From: Myxococcales bacterium SG8_38
GTDB taxonomy: Bacteria > Myxococcota_A > Polyangia > Polyangiales > Houyiibacteriaceae
Direction: 5' to 3'
DNA length: 64,000 bases
Assembly (NCBI GenBank): GCA_001303415.1
Contig: LJTN01000007.1
Coordinates: forward strand, 17,316-81,315
Shown here: positions 31,119 through 40,797 of the stretch, piece after piece
Position numbering within the stretch: position 1 is the first letter of the stretch
Layout: each line of letters starts with the position of its first letter
Position numbers and translations under genes: made by a program
Notes under the pieces: generated by a model
The model's database searches: none
What the model was told of the DNA's origin: nothing
Seen by the model: only the letters and a program-made list of their open reading frames with translations

Positions 31119-32339
31119 CTAGCCCTTGGACATCGCGGCGCGCGTCTCTTCGAAATTCTTCAGACCCGGCCGCGGAGCGCCGACCAGACACGAGACGGTT
31201 CCGTGCAGTTTGTTCTCGTACATGAGCTGGTGGGCCTGTGGAATCTCGTCCCAATTGAACAGGCGCGTCATCACGGGCTTGACCTTTCCTTGAATCATCA
31301 GTCGATTGGCGCGACGCGCAGAATCGGCATCCGCGAAATGGGAGCCAATGATTTTTTTCTGACGCATCCAGAGGTGCCGCACGTCGAAGGTCAGGTTGTA
31401 CCCCGTCGTGGCGCCGCAAATGACGATCCGGCCGTACTTGGAGGCCAAGAAGACGCTCGCGGGGAACGTGGCCTTGCCTACGTGCTCGAACACCACATCC
31501 GGGCCCTTGCGCTCGCCCAAGATCTCCCAGATGCGCTTGCCGAACGCTTTGATGTCCGCGTTGTGGGCCTTTTCCTGCTCGGGCGTCATATCGTCCCTGT
31601 ATTGCAGGGCCGGGAACTCCTTGCGATTGATCACCCCGTGCGCGCCGAGCTGCATTGCGAGCTCCGCTTTGTCGTCGCTCGAGACGACGGCGATACCACG
31701 CGCGCCCATCACGTTGCACAGCTGAACGGCGAACACGCCAAGGCCGCCGCCCGCTCCCCAGATCAAAACGTCTTCGCCCGGCTCGAGGTGGGCGCGATCG
31801 ACCAACATGCGGTGCGCCGTGTAATAGGTCAGCCCGTAGCTTGCAGCTTCCTCCCAACTGAGCTGCGGCGGTTTCGGCAGTACCTGCTGCGCCTGCACCC
31901 TGGTGAACTGTGCGAACGATCCGTCCGGGGTCTCGTAGCCCCAAATCGTCTGCAGGTCATTCGTGCCCGGGTTCACCAGATGGTTGCAGTGGAGCACGAC
32001 CTCGTCCCCGACCCCGATGTCATTGACGCCGGGACCGACCGCCCACACCAGGCCGGAGGCGTCGGATCCAGCAATGTGGAAATCGAGGCCATGGCCTTTG
32101 AGCACGTTGACCGGCTCCCCGAGCCCCGCCCAGATTCCGTTGAAGTTGACGCCGGCTGCCATCACCTGAACCAGCACCTCGCCGGGGCCTAGTTCCCAGA
32201 CGTCCATCTCTTCCGGTTGGAAGGACTTCTTGGGCTCACCAAAACGTTCCGGCCGAATGACGTACGCGTGCATCTTCTCGGGAACCACACCTAGCTCGGG
32301 AACTCGACCAATGGGCACGATATCAGGACGTTTGCTCAT
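31119..32339 (-). CDS. ccr: Crotonyl-CoA carboxylase/reductase
   Basis: VQVMAAGVNFNGIWAGLGEPVNVLKGHGLDFHIAGSDASGLVWAVGPGVNDIGVGDEVVLHCNHLVNP...GLTYYTAHRMLVDRAHLEPGEDVLIWGAGGGLGVFAVQLCNVMGARGIAVVSS. Confidence 0.93.
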   Translation of the reverse strand: MSKRPDIVPIGRVPELGVVPEKMHAYVIRPERFGEPKKSFQPEEMDVWELGPGEVLVQVMAAGVNFNGIWAGLGEPVNVLKGHGLDFHIAGSDASGLVWAVGPGVNDIGVGDEVVLHCNHLVNPGTNDLQTIWGYETPDGSFAQFTRVQAQQVLPKPPQLSWEEAASYGLTYYTAHRMLVDRAHLEPGEDVLIWGAGGGLGVFAVQLCNVMGARGIAVVSSDDKAELAMQLGAHGVINRKEFPALQYRDDMTPEQEKAHNADIKAFGKRIWEILGERKGPDVVFEHVGKATFPASVFLASKYGRIVICGATTGYNLTFDVRHLWMRQKKIIGSHFADADSARRANRLMIQGKVKPVMTRLFNWDEIPQAHQLMYENKLHGTVSCLVGAPRPGLKNFEETRAAMSKG

Positions 32340-32349
32340 CTTTTCCTCA

Positions 32350-33354
32350 TCACCTCTTGCCGAGCGTCGCCAAGTACTCCCGGCTCAGTTGTTCGCATAG
32401 CCTCAATGGGGTTTGTCCGCCATCGAGGTCTTGCTCAGCGCGGCCTCTCAGCTTGGAGATGCCTCCTAGGGCCGAAATGCCGTGCTCGCCATGCTTGCGC
32501 CGAAAAAGCTCGAGGGCCCACTGTACCTCCCCGCTTCGGCGGCGGTCGTCCAAAGTCGCTTCGATATGCTTCCGATGCGCGTCGAGGTTGTCGATGAGGG
32601 CGTCGATTCCGGTGCCTTTGGTGGCGCTGGTCGCCACGATTGGAGTTTCCCAACCCGAGTCGGCCGCGCTCGACGCTCCGGCGGCCTGAGCCGTTCGAAG
32701 GGCGCCGCGAAGGTCGGCGACGGCGCGCTTGGCCAGCTCCTCGTGGTCGGCCTTGTTCACAACCAGTATGTCCGGGATCTCCATGATCCCCGCCTTGAGA
32801 AACTGAAGGACGTCTCCGCTCCCGGGCTGGATCACCAGGGTCACGGTGTCTGCCACGTGCACGATGTCGATCTCGGACTGGCCGACTCCGGTCGTTTCGA
32901 CGACGACGACGTCATACGCGGCGGCCAAGACGCGCACCGCCGAGTTGGCGGCGTAGGCCAGCCCCCCGACTTCGCCTGCTGTGGCCAGCGAGCGCACGAA
33001 CAAGCCTGCGTCGGTAGGGTCGAAGCTCATTCGGGCGCGGTCCCCGAGCAGCGAGCCCCCCGACCGGACGCTGGACGGATCGACCGCAACCACGCCCACC
33101 GTGCGCCCGCGTTGCCGCAAGGCCCGGGCCAGTGCCGACGTGAGCGTGCTCTTGCCCACCCCGGGTGGACCGGTGAGACCCACGCGGTGGCCGCCTTGCG
33201 CCTTGGGTGCATCCTTCAGGGCTGCGAGCAAATCCGCAACGCGCGCGTGTGATTCTGGGCGACGGTCCTCCACCACGTTCAAGGCGCGCGAAACCGCCGC
33301 CTTGTCCGCGGACATCACCCGCCGTGCGTCGTCGGCGAGATCACTCCGCGGCAT
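32350..33354 (-). CDS. meaB: MeaB-type GTPase, acyl-CoA mutase chaperone
   Basis: HRVGLTGPPGVGKSTLTSALARALRQRGRTVGVVAVDPSSVRSGGSLLGDRARM...VVVETTGVGQSEIDIVHVADTVTLVIQPGSGDVLQFLKAGIMEIPDILVVNKAD. Confidence 0.95.
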   Translation of the reverse strand: MPRSDLADDARRVMSADKAAVSRALNVVEDRRPESHARVADLLAALKDAPKAQGGHRVGLTGPPGVGKSTLTSALARALRQRGRTVGVVAVDPSSVRSGGSLLGDRARMSFDPTDAGLFVRSLATAGEVGGLAYAANSAVRVLAAAYDVVVVETTGVGQSEIDIVHVADTVTLVIQPGSGDVLQFLKAGIMEIPDILVVNKADHEELAKRAVADLRGALRTAQAAGASSAADSGWETPIVATSATKGTGIDALIDNLDAHRKHIEATLDDRRRSGEVQWALELFRRKHGEHGISALGGISKLRGRAEQDLDGGQTPLRLCEQLSREYLATLGKR

Positions 33355-35347
33355 GCTGGCGGTCCACCAGGTCGATCAAGTCGCTCATGATCTGATCGAG
33401 CTCGAAGTCTTTCGGCGTGTAGACCGCTGCAACGCCTTCCCGGCGAAGCCGCGCGGCATCGGCATCCGGAATGATGCCGCCCACGACCACCGGAACGTCG
33501 GTGAGACCTGCTTCGCGAAGCTTCTGCATCACTTCAGGGACGAGCGCCAAATGCGAGCCGCTGAGGATGCTGAGGCCGATGAGGTGCACACCTTCCTCGA
33601 GGGCCGACGCGACGATCTGCGCCGGAGAGACCCGAATCCCTTCGTAGACGACATCAAAGCCCACGTCGCGCGCCTTGATGGCGATTTGCTCGGCGCCGTT
33701 CGAGTGACCATCGAGGCCGGGCTTGCCGACCAATAGCTTCGGTCGTCTTCCCATGCGGGCCTCGAGATCGTGCAGGCGATTGCGAAGCCTTTCGACGGCT
33801 TTGGCGGCCGCTCCGGTGCCCGACGTCTTCGTCGTCGCACCGGACACGCCGGTCGGCGCTCGGTACTCGCCCCAAACCTCGCGCAACGTGTGAGCCCATT
33901 CGCCGGTCGTCACGCCCGCGTGGGCCGCGGCAATCGACGGAACCATGATGCTTTCGTCGGTCTTGGCGACACGCCGTAGCTCCGCGAGCGCCTTTTTCAC
34001 GGCCGCGCCGTCGCGCGTCTCTTTCCAACGGGCCAGTGCTTCGCGCTGGCGCGCATCGACCTCGGGGTCGACCGTGAGGATTGCCTCCTCGAGGTTCTCG
34101 GTGAGCGGAGAGGGCTCTCCTTCGACGTACTTGTTGACGCCTACGACCACCTGGTCTCCGGTTTCGATGGCGCGAAGACGGGCCGCGTTCGACTCGACGA
34201 GCTTCTGCTTGATGTAGCCGGTCTCCACCGCTTCGACCGCACCACCGCGCTTCAGCACCTCTTGGACCTCGTCCCATGCGGCCTCGACCAGCTCGTTGGT
34301 CTTGGCCTGAACTACCTCCCCACCGGTGAACAAATCGGCGTACTCGAGCAGATCCGTTTCGTAAGCCAGGATCTGCTGCGCCCGCAACGACCATTGCTGA
34401 TCCCAGGGCCTTGGAAGCCCGAGGGCTTCATTCCAGGCGGGAAGCTGGATCGCGCGGGCGCGTGCGTCCTTGCTCAGCGTCACCGCCAGCATCTCGAGGA
34501 CGATACGGATGATGTTGTTCTCCGGCTGCTGCTCGGTCAGACCCAGCGAATTGACCTGAATGCCGTAGCGAAAACGCCGCTCCTTCGGGTCGGTCACCTT
34601 ATAGCGCTCCTGCGTCACGCGGTCCCAGAGCTCCACGAACGCGCGCATCTTGCACATCTCTTCGATGAAGCGGATGCCGGCGTTGACGAAGAAGCTCATT
34701 CGGCCGACTACCTTGCCGAACTCGCCATCGGGTATGCGGCCGGTGGCTTTCACGGCGTCGAGAACGCCGATGGCGGTCACTAGCGCATAGGCGAGCTCCT
34801 GCGTCGGCGTCGCACCCGCTTCCTGGAGGTGATAGCTGCAGATGTTGATGGGGTTCCACTTGGGAACCTCGTCGACCGTATAGGTGATGAGGTCCGTGGT
34901 CAGACGCATCGAGGCCGCCGGCGGGAAGATGTACGTGCCGCGCGAGAGGTATTCCTTGATGATGTCGTTCTGCGTGGTGCCGCGAAGCACGTGATGGTCG
35001 ACGCCTTGGTCTTCCGCGGCGGCGATGTAGAGCGAGAGCAGCCAGACCGCCGTGGCATTGATGGTCATCGACGTGTTCATCTGGTCGAGCGGGAGACCTT
35101 CGAACAGCGCGCGCATGTCGCCGAGGTGGGAGATGGGAGTGCCGACCTTGCCGACCTCTCCACGGGCAAGTGGTTCATCCGCGTCGTACCCCGTCTGCGT
35201 CGGAAGATCGAAGGCCACGCTGAGCCCCGTCTGTCCCTTGGCCAGGTTCGTTCGATACAGCTCGTTCGACGCGGCCGCCGTGCTGTGGCCGGCGTATGTA
35301 CGCATGATCCACGGTTTGTCGCGCTCCCGCCTGCCGTACTCCGCCAT
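33341..35347 (-). CDS. ecm: B12-dependent ethylmalonyl-CoA mutase (single-chain MeaA/Ecm type)
   Basis: RTYAGHSTAAASNELYRTNLAKGQTGLSVAFDLPTQTGYDADEPLARGEVGKVGTPISHLGDMRALFEGLPLDQMNTSMTINATA; C-terminal B12 domain LLVGKPGLDGHSNGAEQIAIKARDVGFDVVYEGIRV. Confidence 0.9.
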   Translation of the reverse strand: MAEYGRRERDKPWIMRTYAGHSTAAASNELYRTNLAKGQTGLSVAFDLPTQTGYDADEPLARGEVGKVGTPISHLGDMRALFEGLPLDQMNTSMTINATAVWLLSLYIAAAEDQGVDHHVLRGTTQNDIIKEYLSRGTYIFPPAASMRLTTDLITYTVDEVPKWNPINICSYHLQEAGATPTQELAYALVTAIGVLDAVKATGRIPDGEFGKVVGRMSFFVNAGIRFIEEMCKMRAFVELWDRVTQERYKVTDPKERRFRYGIQVNSLGLTEQQPENNIIRIVLEMLAVTLSKDARARAIQLPAWNEALGLPRPWDQQWSLRAQQILAYETDLLEYADLFTGGEVVQAKTNELVEAAWDEVQEVLKRGGAVEAVETGYIKQKLVESNAARLRAIETGDQVVVGVNKYVEGEPSPLTENLEEAILTVDPEVDARQREALARWKETRDGAAVKKALAELRRVAKTDESIMVPSIAAAHAGVTTGEWAHTLREVWGEYRAPTGVSGATTKTSGTGAAAKAVERLRNRLHDLEARMGRRPKLLVGKPGLDGHSNGAEQIAIKARDVGFDVVYEGIRVSPAQIVASALEEGVHLIGLSILSGSHLALVPEVMQKLREAGLTDVPVVVGGIIPDADAARLRREGVAAVYTPKDFELDQIMSDLIDLVDRQHAAE

Positions 35348-35445
35348 CCGCCGGTCCTTTCCTGTGCGATTCGCCCGAAGGGCCAGAAGCCTACCTCGTT
35401 TTTCGTTGCGCTGCGTTCCAAGCCCTGGTGACCGTTGCGGTGCCC

Positions 35446-35561
35446 TTTACAGCTTCACACGGTCGAGCCTCGTGTTTCTCGATTACCACACGGCCAAGGC
35501 GGGTCAAGCAGCCGGTAAACCGGGCTTTTCAATGCAACGGGCCTCTGGGCGAAGCTGTAAA
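35446..35561. promoter_or_regulatory. Perfect 11-bp inverted repeat pair TTTACAGCTTC ... GAAGCTGTAAA between ecm and the ScfR-type regulator
   Basis: TTTACAGCTTC at 35446-35456 and GAAGCTGTAAA at 35551-35561 in the divergent intergenic region. Confidence 0.5.
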
Positions 35562-35580
35562 TTTGCGGTAAAAGGTCCTG

Positions 35581-37086
35581 ATGGCCGAAACGAACGCCGC
35601 CATGGGACAGCGATTGCGCGAGCTGCGGGTGCGGCGCGGCCTGCAGCAGAGCGAGGTCGCGCGGCGTCTGCAGATCTCGCCCGCGTACCTCAGCCTGATC
35701 GAAAAGGGAAAGCGCGTCGTCCAGCTTCCGCTCCTGTTCCAGGCGCTCGAGCTCTATGACGTTGCCGTCGAGGACTTCATGCGGAGCCTCGGCGAACGTC
35801 GGGTGGACGACGGCTTGGCGCGTCTCCTCGACGAGCCGCTCTTGCGCTCGCTCAACCTCAGCGAGGAGGACTTGGCAAGCATCAGCGCCGAGCCGCGCAT
35901 GGTGACAACCATCACGGCGCTCTTCAACCTGTACAAGAACACGCGCAGCCAGCTCGATCACGTGCTTGCAAGCGTCGCGCAACGCGAGCGGCAGGCAGGC
36001 GACGACTCACTTCGATTCGACTACAGCCCCTACGACGAGGTGACCGACTTCCTCGAGCGCAACGACAACTGGTTCGAAGCGCTGGAGGAACGCGCCCAGC
36101 AGTTCCGGCGTGATGGCGCATTCGGCCGGCGTGTGAACAGCGCCGATTTGGAAAAGGCGCTCTTCGAGCAGTTGGGCGTTCGTGTGCACCGAATCCCCGA
36201 GCGCACCGACAGCTCGGTAATTCGCACATGGCAGCCCAAGGAACGCGTCCTGACGATATCGAGCGATCTGTTCGAGCAACGCCTGAAATTCCAATTCGCG
36301 CACACCGTGGCTCTCGCTTTGTTCGACGAAGAGAAGCTGCACGAGCCGATTCTCGAGGGCTACAGCGGGCAGCATGCCGAGACTCGCAAACTGCTCAAGA
36401 TCCACCTCGCCAACTACTTCGCCGGTGCGTTGCTATTGCCGTATCCGGAGTTCTACCGGGAGGTCACCACCGCCCGATACGACGTCGAGCTGCTCGCGCA
36501 ACTCTTCGAGTCGTCTTACGAGACGGTCGCGCACCGCATGTGCAACCTGTCCGATCCGAGACGCCGCGGCGTTCCCATGCACTTCCTGCGGGTCGACGTG
36601 GCCGGGAACATCTCGAAGCGTTACTCGGGCGACGGGATTCGCTTTCCGCATCAGGACGGGTCTTGTCCGAAAATGGCGGTCCATCTCGCGTTTCTGACCC
36701 CTAGCGTGATCACGAAGCAATACTCCGCGTTTCCGGACGGATCGACGTACTTCTGCTTCGCGAAGGTCGTGAGCGAGCCGCACCAAGGTTCCTTGGTCAA
36801 GGGAACCACCTACAGCATCGGTCTCGGCACTCATGCCGACAACGCCAAGCACTTTGCATACGCAGACGACATGCCGTTTGCAGATCCCAAGAAGATGGCG
36901 GTGCCCGTCGGAACGACATGCCGTTTCTGCGAGCGCACCGATTGCAACATGCGTTCTGCACCGAGCTACAAGTTCGCGTTCCGGGTCGACGAGTACACCA
37001 AGAAGGACAACTTCTTCTCCCCGATCGTCAACGCGGACTCGGGCACGGAGTCTCAAAAGACGGCTCGCCGGAAATCGACGGCGTGA
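35581..37086 (+). CDS. XRE-family ScfR/RamB-like short-chain acyl-CoA regulator
   Basis: HTH: MGQRLRELRVRRGLQQSEVARRLQISPAYLSLIEKGKR; IrrE-like middle; C-terminal Cys motif CRFCERTDCNMRSAP. Confidence 0.87.
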   Translation: MAETNAAMGQRLRELRVRRGLQQSEVARRLQISPAYLSLIEKGKRVVQLPLLFQALELYDVAVEDFMRSLGERRVDDGLARLLDEPLLRSLNLSEEDLASISAEPRMVTTITALFNLYKNTRSQLDHVLASVAQRERQAGDDSLRFDYSPYDEVTDFLERNDNWFEALEERAQQFRRDGAFGRRVNSADLEKALFEQLGVRVHRIPERTDSSVIRTWQPKERVLTISSDLFEQRLKFQFAHTVALALFDEEKLHEPILEGYSGQHAETRKLLKIHLANYFAGALLLPYPEFYREVTTARYDVELLAQLFESSYETVAHRMCNLSDPRRRGVPMHFLRVDVAGNISKRYSGDGIRFPHQDGSCPKMAVHLAFLTPSVITKQYSAFPDGSTYFCFAKVVSEPHQGSLVKGTTYSIGLGTHADNAKHFAYADDMPFADPKKMAVPVGTTCRFCERTDCNMRSAPSYKFAFRVDEYTKKDNFFSPIVNADSGTESQKTARRKSTA

Positions 37087-37110
37087 TATGGTCACACCAG
37101 GGAGGTTCAC

Positions 37111-37596
37111 ATGCCGTCGTTCGATGTCGTTTCCAAGCTAGACCAGCACGAAGTCGACAATGCGATCAACCAGGCTGGCAAAGAGATCGCACAGCGATAC
37201 GATTTCAAGGGAACGGAAACCACGATCGAGCAGACCGAGGAGGGCATCGTGATTCGCGCGAATAGCGAGGGACGGCTCGATGCAGCGCGTGACGTGCTCG
37301 AGACCAAGATGGTTCGAAGACAGGTTTCCCTCAAGTCTCTCGATCCACAGCAACCGCAGCCGGCTGGCGGAAAAATGTGGCGGCAGCTCATCAAGCTGAA
37401 AGAGGGCGTGTCCAAGGAGAAGGCCAAAGACATCGTCAAAGCAATCAAGGACAGCAAGCTCAAGGTTCAGGCCTCCGTTCAGGGCGATACCGTGCGCGTC
37501 TCGGGCAAGAAGCGCGATGACCTGCAGGCGACCATCGCCTTCCTCAAAGAGCAGGACTTCGATCTGCCCCTGCAGTTCGTGAACTTTCGAGACTGA
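37111..37596 (+). CDS. YajQ-family nucleotide-binding protein
   Basis: MPSFDVVSKLDQHEVDNAINQAGKEIAQRYDFKGTETTIEQTEEGIVIRANSEGRLDAARDVLETKMVRRQVSLKSLD. Confidence 0.96.
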   Translation: MPSFDVVSKLDQHEVDNAINQAGKEIAQRYDFKGTETTIEQTEEGIVIRANSEGRLDAARDVLETKMVRRQVSLKSLDPQQPQPAGGKMWRQLIKLKEGVSKEKAKDIVKAIKDSKLKVQASVQGDTVRVSGKKRDDLQATIAFLKEQDFDLPLQFVNFRD

Positions 37597-37607
37597 GGCA
37601 GCCGACG

Positions 37608-38471
37608 GTGACCGAAACGACCCGAGAGGCGGCAGTTGGTTACCAGGGCTCCGAGGGCGCTTACAGCCAGCTCGCGGCGCTCCGGCACTTTGCGCGCGCT
37701 GGCAAGCCGATTCGTTGCGTCGGCTACCGCAGCTTCCGGGCCATGCTGGAAGCGCTCAAGGCCGAAGAGATCGACTACGCGGTGCTTCCAATCGAGAACT
37801 CGATCGCCGGGTCGATCAACGAGAGTTACGACCTGCTGGCGGAGATGGGGCTCTTTTTGGTCGGCGAGGAGTTTCAACCGATCGCACACTGCTTGATCGG
37901 CGCGGCCGCGGTGCCCGTGACCGAGATTCGGCGCGTGTTTTCTCATCCGGTCGCGCTGGCTCAATGCGGAGCGTTTCTGGCGGCGTTGAAGGACTGCCAC
38001 GTAGAGGCGTTCGTCGACACGGCGATGGCCGTCGAAAAGGTCAAGCATGACGGTGATCCGACACAGGCGGCCATCGCGAGCGAGCAGGCCGCCGCGCTTC
38101 ACGGTCTGCCCATCCTGCGACGCGACATCGCAGATCATCCGGAGAACTACACGCGCATGGTCATCGTCGCGACGGACCCGGCCCACCACGAGCGCGGCGT
38201 GCCCTGCAAGACATCCCTGATCTTCTCGACCATCCACGAGCAGGGCGCCCTGGCTCGATGCATCACGATCTTCGCAGAGCGGGGTCTGAACCTCACCAAG
38301 ATCGAATCGAGGCCCAAGCCCGACACCCCGTTCGAGTACATTTTCTACGTCGACTTCGAGGGCAACGTCGATCGAGAGACGACGCAGGCCGCACTACGCG
38401 ATCTCGAGTCGGTCACGACGTTCTTGAAGGTCTTGGGCTCTTATCCGACGCGGCGGGCCGGCGTCAGCTAG
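37608..38471 (+). CDS. pheA: Prephenate dehydratase
   Basis: VGYQGSEGAYSQLAAL...YAVLPIENSIAGSINESYDLL...C-terminal ACT domain KTSLIFSTIHEQGALARCITIFAERGLNLTKIESRPKPDTPFEYIFYVDFEG. Confidence 0.95.
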   Translation: MTETTREAAVGYQGSEGAYSQLAALRHFARAGKPIRCVGYRSFRAMLEALKAEEIDYAVLPIENSIAGSINESYDLLAEMGLFLVGEEFQPIAHCLIGAAAVPVTEIRRVFSHPVALAQCGAFLAALKDCHVEAFVDTAMAVEKVKHDGDPTQAAIASEQAAALHGLPILRRDIADHPENYTRMVIVATDPAHHERGVPCKTSLIFSTIHEQGALARCITIFAERGLNLTKIESRPKPDTPFEYIFYVDFEGNVDRETTQAALRDLESVTTFLKVLGSYPTRRAGVS

Positions 38472-40785
38472 CCATCGCTTCGGCGGCGTGCGCCAGGCGA
38501 TCGGCATCGGTCGGCAGGCCGGCAGCCAGGCAGGCAGCTGCGACCATCTTCAAAGCGGCTGCTTCCGCGGACCCTTCGCGACGGGACCTGGCGACGGCTA
38601 ACGCCTGTAGCGCGTCGATCATCGCATCCCGTTCGCGCCCTTGCGCGAGATGCAAGCACGCGGATGCGAGGGAGATCCGGATTTCCGATCCTGAGCCCTG
38701 GTTGGGGCTGCTCGTGGCGGCTTCCAACGCTGCCTTTGCCGAAGCGATGTCCTGTCGTGCGACGTAGGAAAAGACGCGCAGGCAGTGGGCGCCGATCAGA
38801 TCGCCGCCTGCTGCAATCGATGCGTCGATCAGCGCATCGAACCGGGCGTGGTCCTGCTCCTTGAGCGAGCGCACCACCTCGGCGGCCGGCTTCTCGAGCT
38901 GTGCTTCGGGGATGGGCATCGTGGGCCGGTCTTCGAGCTCATCCGACGGGAAGCCCGAAGGCGCCCGGACCGCTCTGCTGATCTCGGAGGCCACCGACCG
39001 AGTGTCTCCGTCGGGTTGGTATTGCACGGCCGCAGCGGCAAGCCGCACCGCGGCGTTCGTGTATCCCCTGTCGGCCGCCAGAGAGCCCGCTTCGAGCAGG
39101 GCTTGCACCCCCCGCTCGAGGTCGCCTCCCTCACAGAGATACGCGCCCACGGTGGCCGCCATCGAGGGGCCGACCAGAGGCTCTGCGCTGTGCAACGCCT
39201 GCGCTACGAAACGGTAAACCTCGGTGCGCCGCGCCGGAGGCATCCGCTGCACCACCGCCCTTCGCAGAAGCTCCGACGCCGGCTTTCCCTGATGGGTCAG
39301 CAGCCCGTCGTTGATCAAGGCATCGAAAGCTCTCCGACGGGTATCCTCGGGAATGCCATCGAGCGCCACCGCGACGTCGATCACCTGGGCCGTGGAAGCG
39401 GGAAGGGCGGCGCACGCCACTTCGAGGAATCGCATCGAAGAGGTGTCCAAGGTGGCAAATCGCTCCTCGAGCAGAGCCCGCGGACCGACGAGCTGTCGCC
39501 GCTCCCCCTGCTCTTCGCGAAAGACGAAGCCTTTGCCGTCGTGCACTAGGTCGCCAGTGGCGATCATGGTCCGGGCAGCTTCGGTGATGCCGAGCACCGT
39601 CAGCCCGCCGGTGATGACGAGCTGCTTCGCGATTTCCTGGTCCGCGCCGGGACCCAAGATGGCGGTCGCTATCGACAGAGCCTCGTGCGTATTGAGCGAA
39701 GGCAGATCGATGGTCGCGGCGCGAGGAATGGGACGAAGCCCGGCCGGAATGCTCGATTCGGTCGTGCGAACGACCAGCAGGGCAGCCACCGTCTCGTCCG
39801 ACAAGGCCGCCCCGAGCACCTCCACGGTCGCCGGGTCGACCGCGGACATGCGATCGGCATAGAGCCAAGGCATCCCTCGCTCCCTTTGGAGCGCGCGCAG
39901 CGTGACCTTGAGCGCATGGATGGCGGCTTCGCGGGGTGGCGGGGTAGCACATGCAATGCCTTTGAGCGCCTCGGCGACGCCGGGATCACTCCTCTTCAAT
40001 CGCTTGCGGGTGGGCTCGAGGGTTCGCCAAGATTTCAAGAGCGCCAAACGGAGACCGCCGAGCGGCTCGAGACCGCCGGGTACCGCGCCGATCTCCAGAA
40101 ACGCCGGCGGCCGTAGCTCGTCTCGGAGCGCGCGGAGGCAAGACCCCGCGCCGAGCCCGAGGGGGCCCTTCAGATAGAACGCAGAGGTGCGCCCTGCGCT
40201 CGAGGCCTCTCGGATCGGTTCGAGGGCTTGCCGAAGGCCTTCGGGCGTCGGTGCTGCCTCGAGCAGGCCGACCGCCCTTCGACAGTCTTCGAGCAGTGGC
40301 CTGGTTCGGTCGATCGTTTCGCCCCGCAACGCAAACGAGCTCGTGCTCACCGTTCGCCCGAACAAGTACGTTCTCGACGCGGCCTCCCGTGATGCGACGT
40401 CGAGCACCACCTCGCCCGCCAGTGCCTGGTTGGCCAGAAGCTGCGCACGATCGATAGCGCTCCCTCCGGTGGCCGGGTGGTCGGCGTCGTCCTTGCCGCG
40501 CGTGATGTCACCCGTGGCGATCCCAAAGGCAATCGGCACCCCGCCGACCGGCACCGGCTGCGACTCGGCCTCGGCGAGCAGGCGAAGCGCCAGGTTGATC
40601 GCAGCCTTGAGGTCGTGGAGCGCGAAGTGCGCGACGACGGTGCCCGCCAGAGAGGAAAGGACCTCGCCACCGCCCCTCTTGAGCTCGCTCGTGACGTAGC
40701 GCGCCCACTGGGCAGCCGCCGCCGTCGTTTCCTCCTCTTCGAAGGCCGGGGGCAGAATCCTGTGCCAGAGGACGAAGCGTTCCAT
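38464..40785 (-). CDS. Large signalling protein: degenerate cyclase-like N-terminus, STAND-like ATPase core, alpha-solenoid C-terminus
   Basis: VAHFALHDLKAAINLALRLLAEAES...GGVPIAFGIATGDI resembles class III cyclase context; AFYLKGPLGLGAGSCLRAL at the P-loop position; MPWLYADRMSAVDPATVEVLGAAL at the Walker B position. Confidence 0.65.
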   Translation of the reverse strand: MERFVLWHRILPPAFEEEETTAAAAQWARYVTSELKRGGGEVLSSLAGTVVAHFALHDLKAAINLALRLLAEAESQPVPVGGVPIAFGIATGDITRGKDDADHPATGGSAIDRAQLLANQALAGEVVLDVASREAASRTYLFGRTVSTSSFALRGETIDRTRPLLEDCRRAVGLLEAAPTPEGLRQALEPIREASSAGRTSAFYLKGPLGLGAGSCLRALRDELRPPAFLEIGAVPGGLEPLGGLRLALLKSWRTLEPTRKRLKRSDPGVAEALKGIACATPPPREAAIHALKVTLRALQRERGMPWLYADRMSAVDPATVEVLGAALSDETVAALLVVRTTESSIPAGLRPIPRAATIDLPSLNTHEALSIATAILGPGADQEIAKQLVITGGLTVLGITEAARTMIATGDLVHDGKGFVFREEQGERRQLVGPRALLEERFATLDTSSMRFLEVACAALPASTAQVIDVAVALDGIPEDTRRRAFDALINDGLLTHQGKPASELLRRAVVQRMPPARRTEVYRFVAQALHSAEPLVGPSMAATVGAYLCEGGDLERGVQALLEAGSLAADRGYTNAAVRLAAAAVQYQPDGDTRSVASEISRAVRAPSGFPSDELEDRPTMPIPEAQLEKPAAEVVRSLKEQDHARFDALIDASIAAGGDLIGAHCLRVFSYVARQDIASAKAALEAATSSPNQGSGSEIRISLASACLHLAQGRERDAMIDALQALAVARSRREGSAEAAALKMVAAACLAAGLPTDADRLAHAAEAMAS

Positions 40786-40797
40786 CGTATCTCAGGG

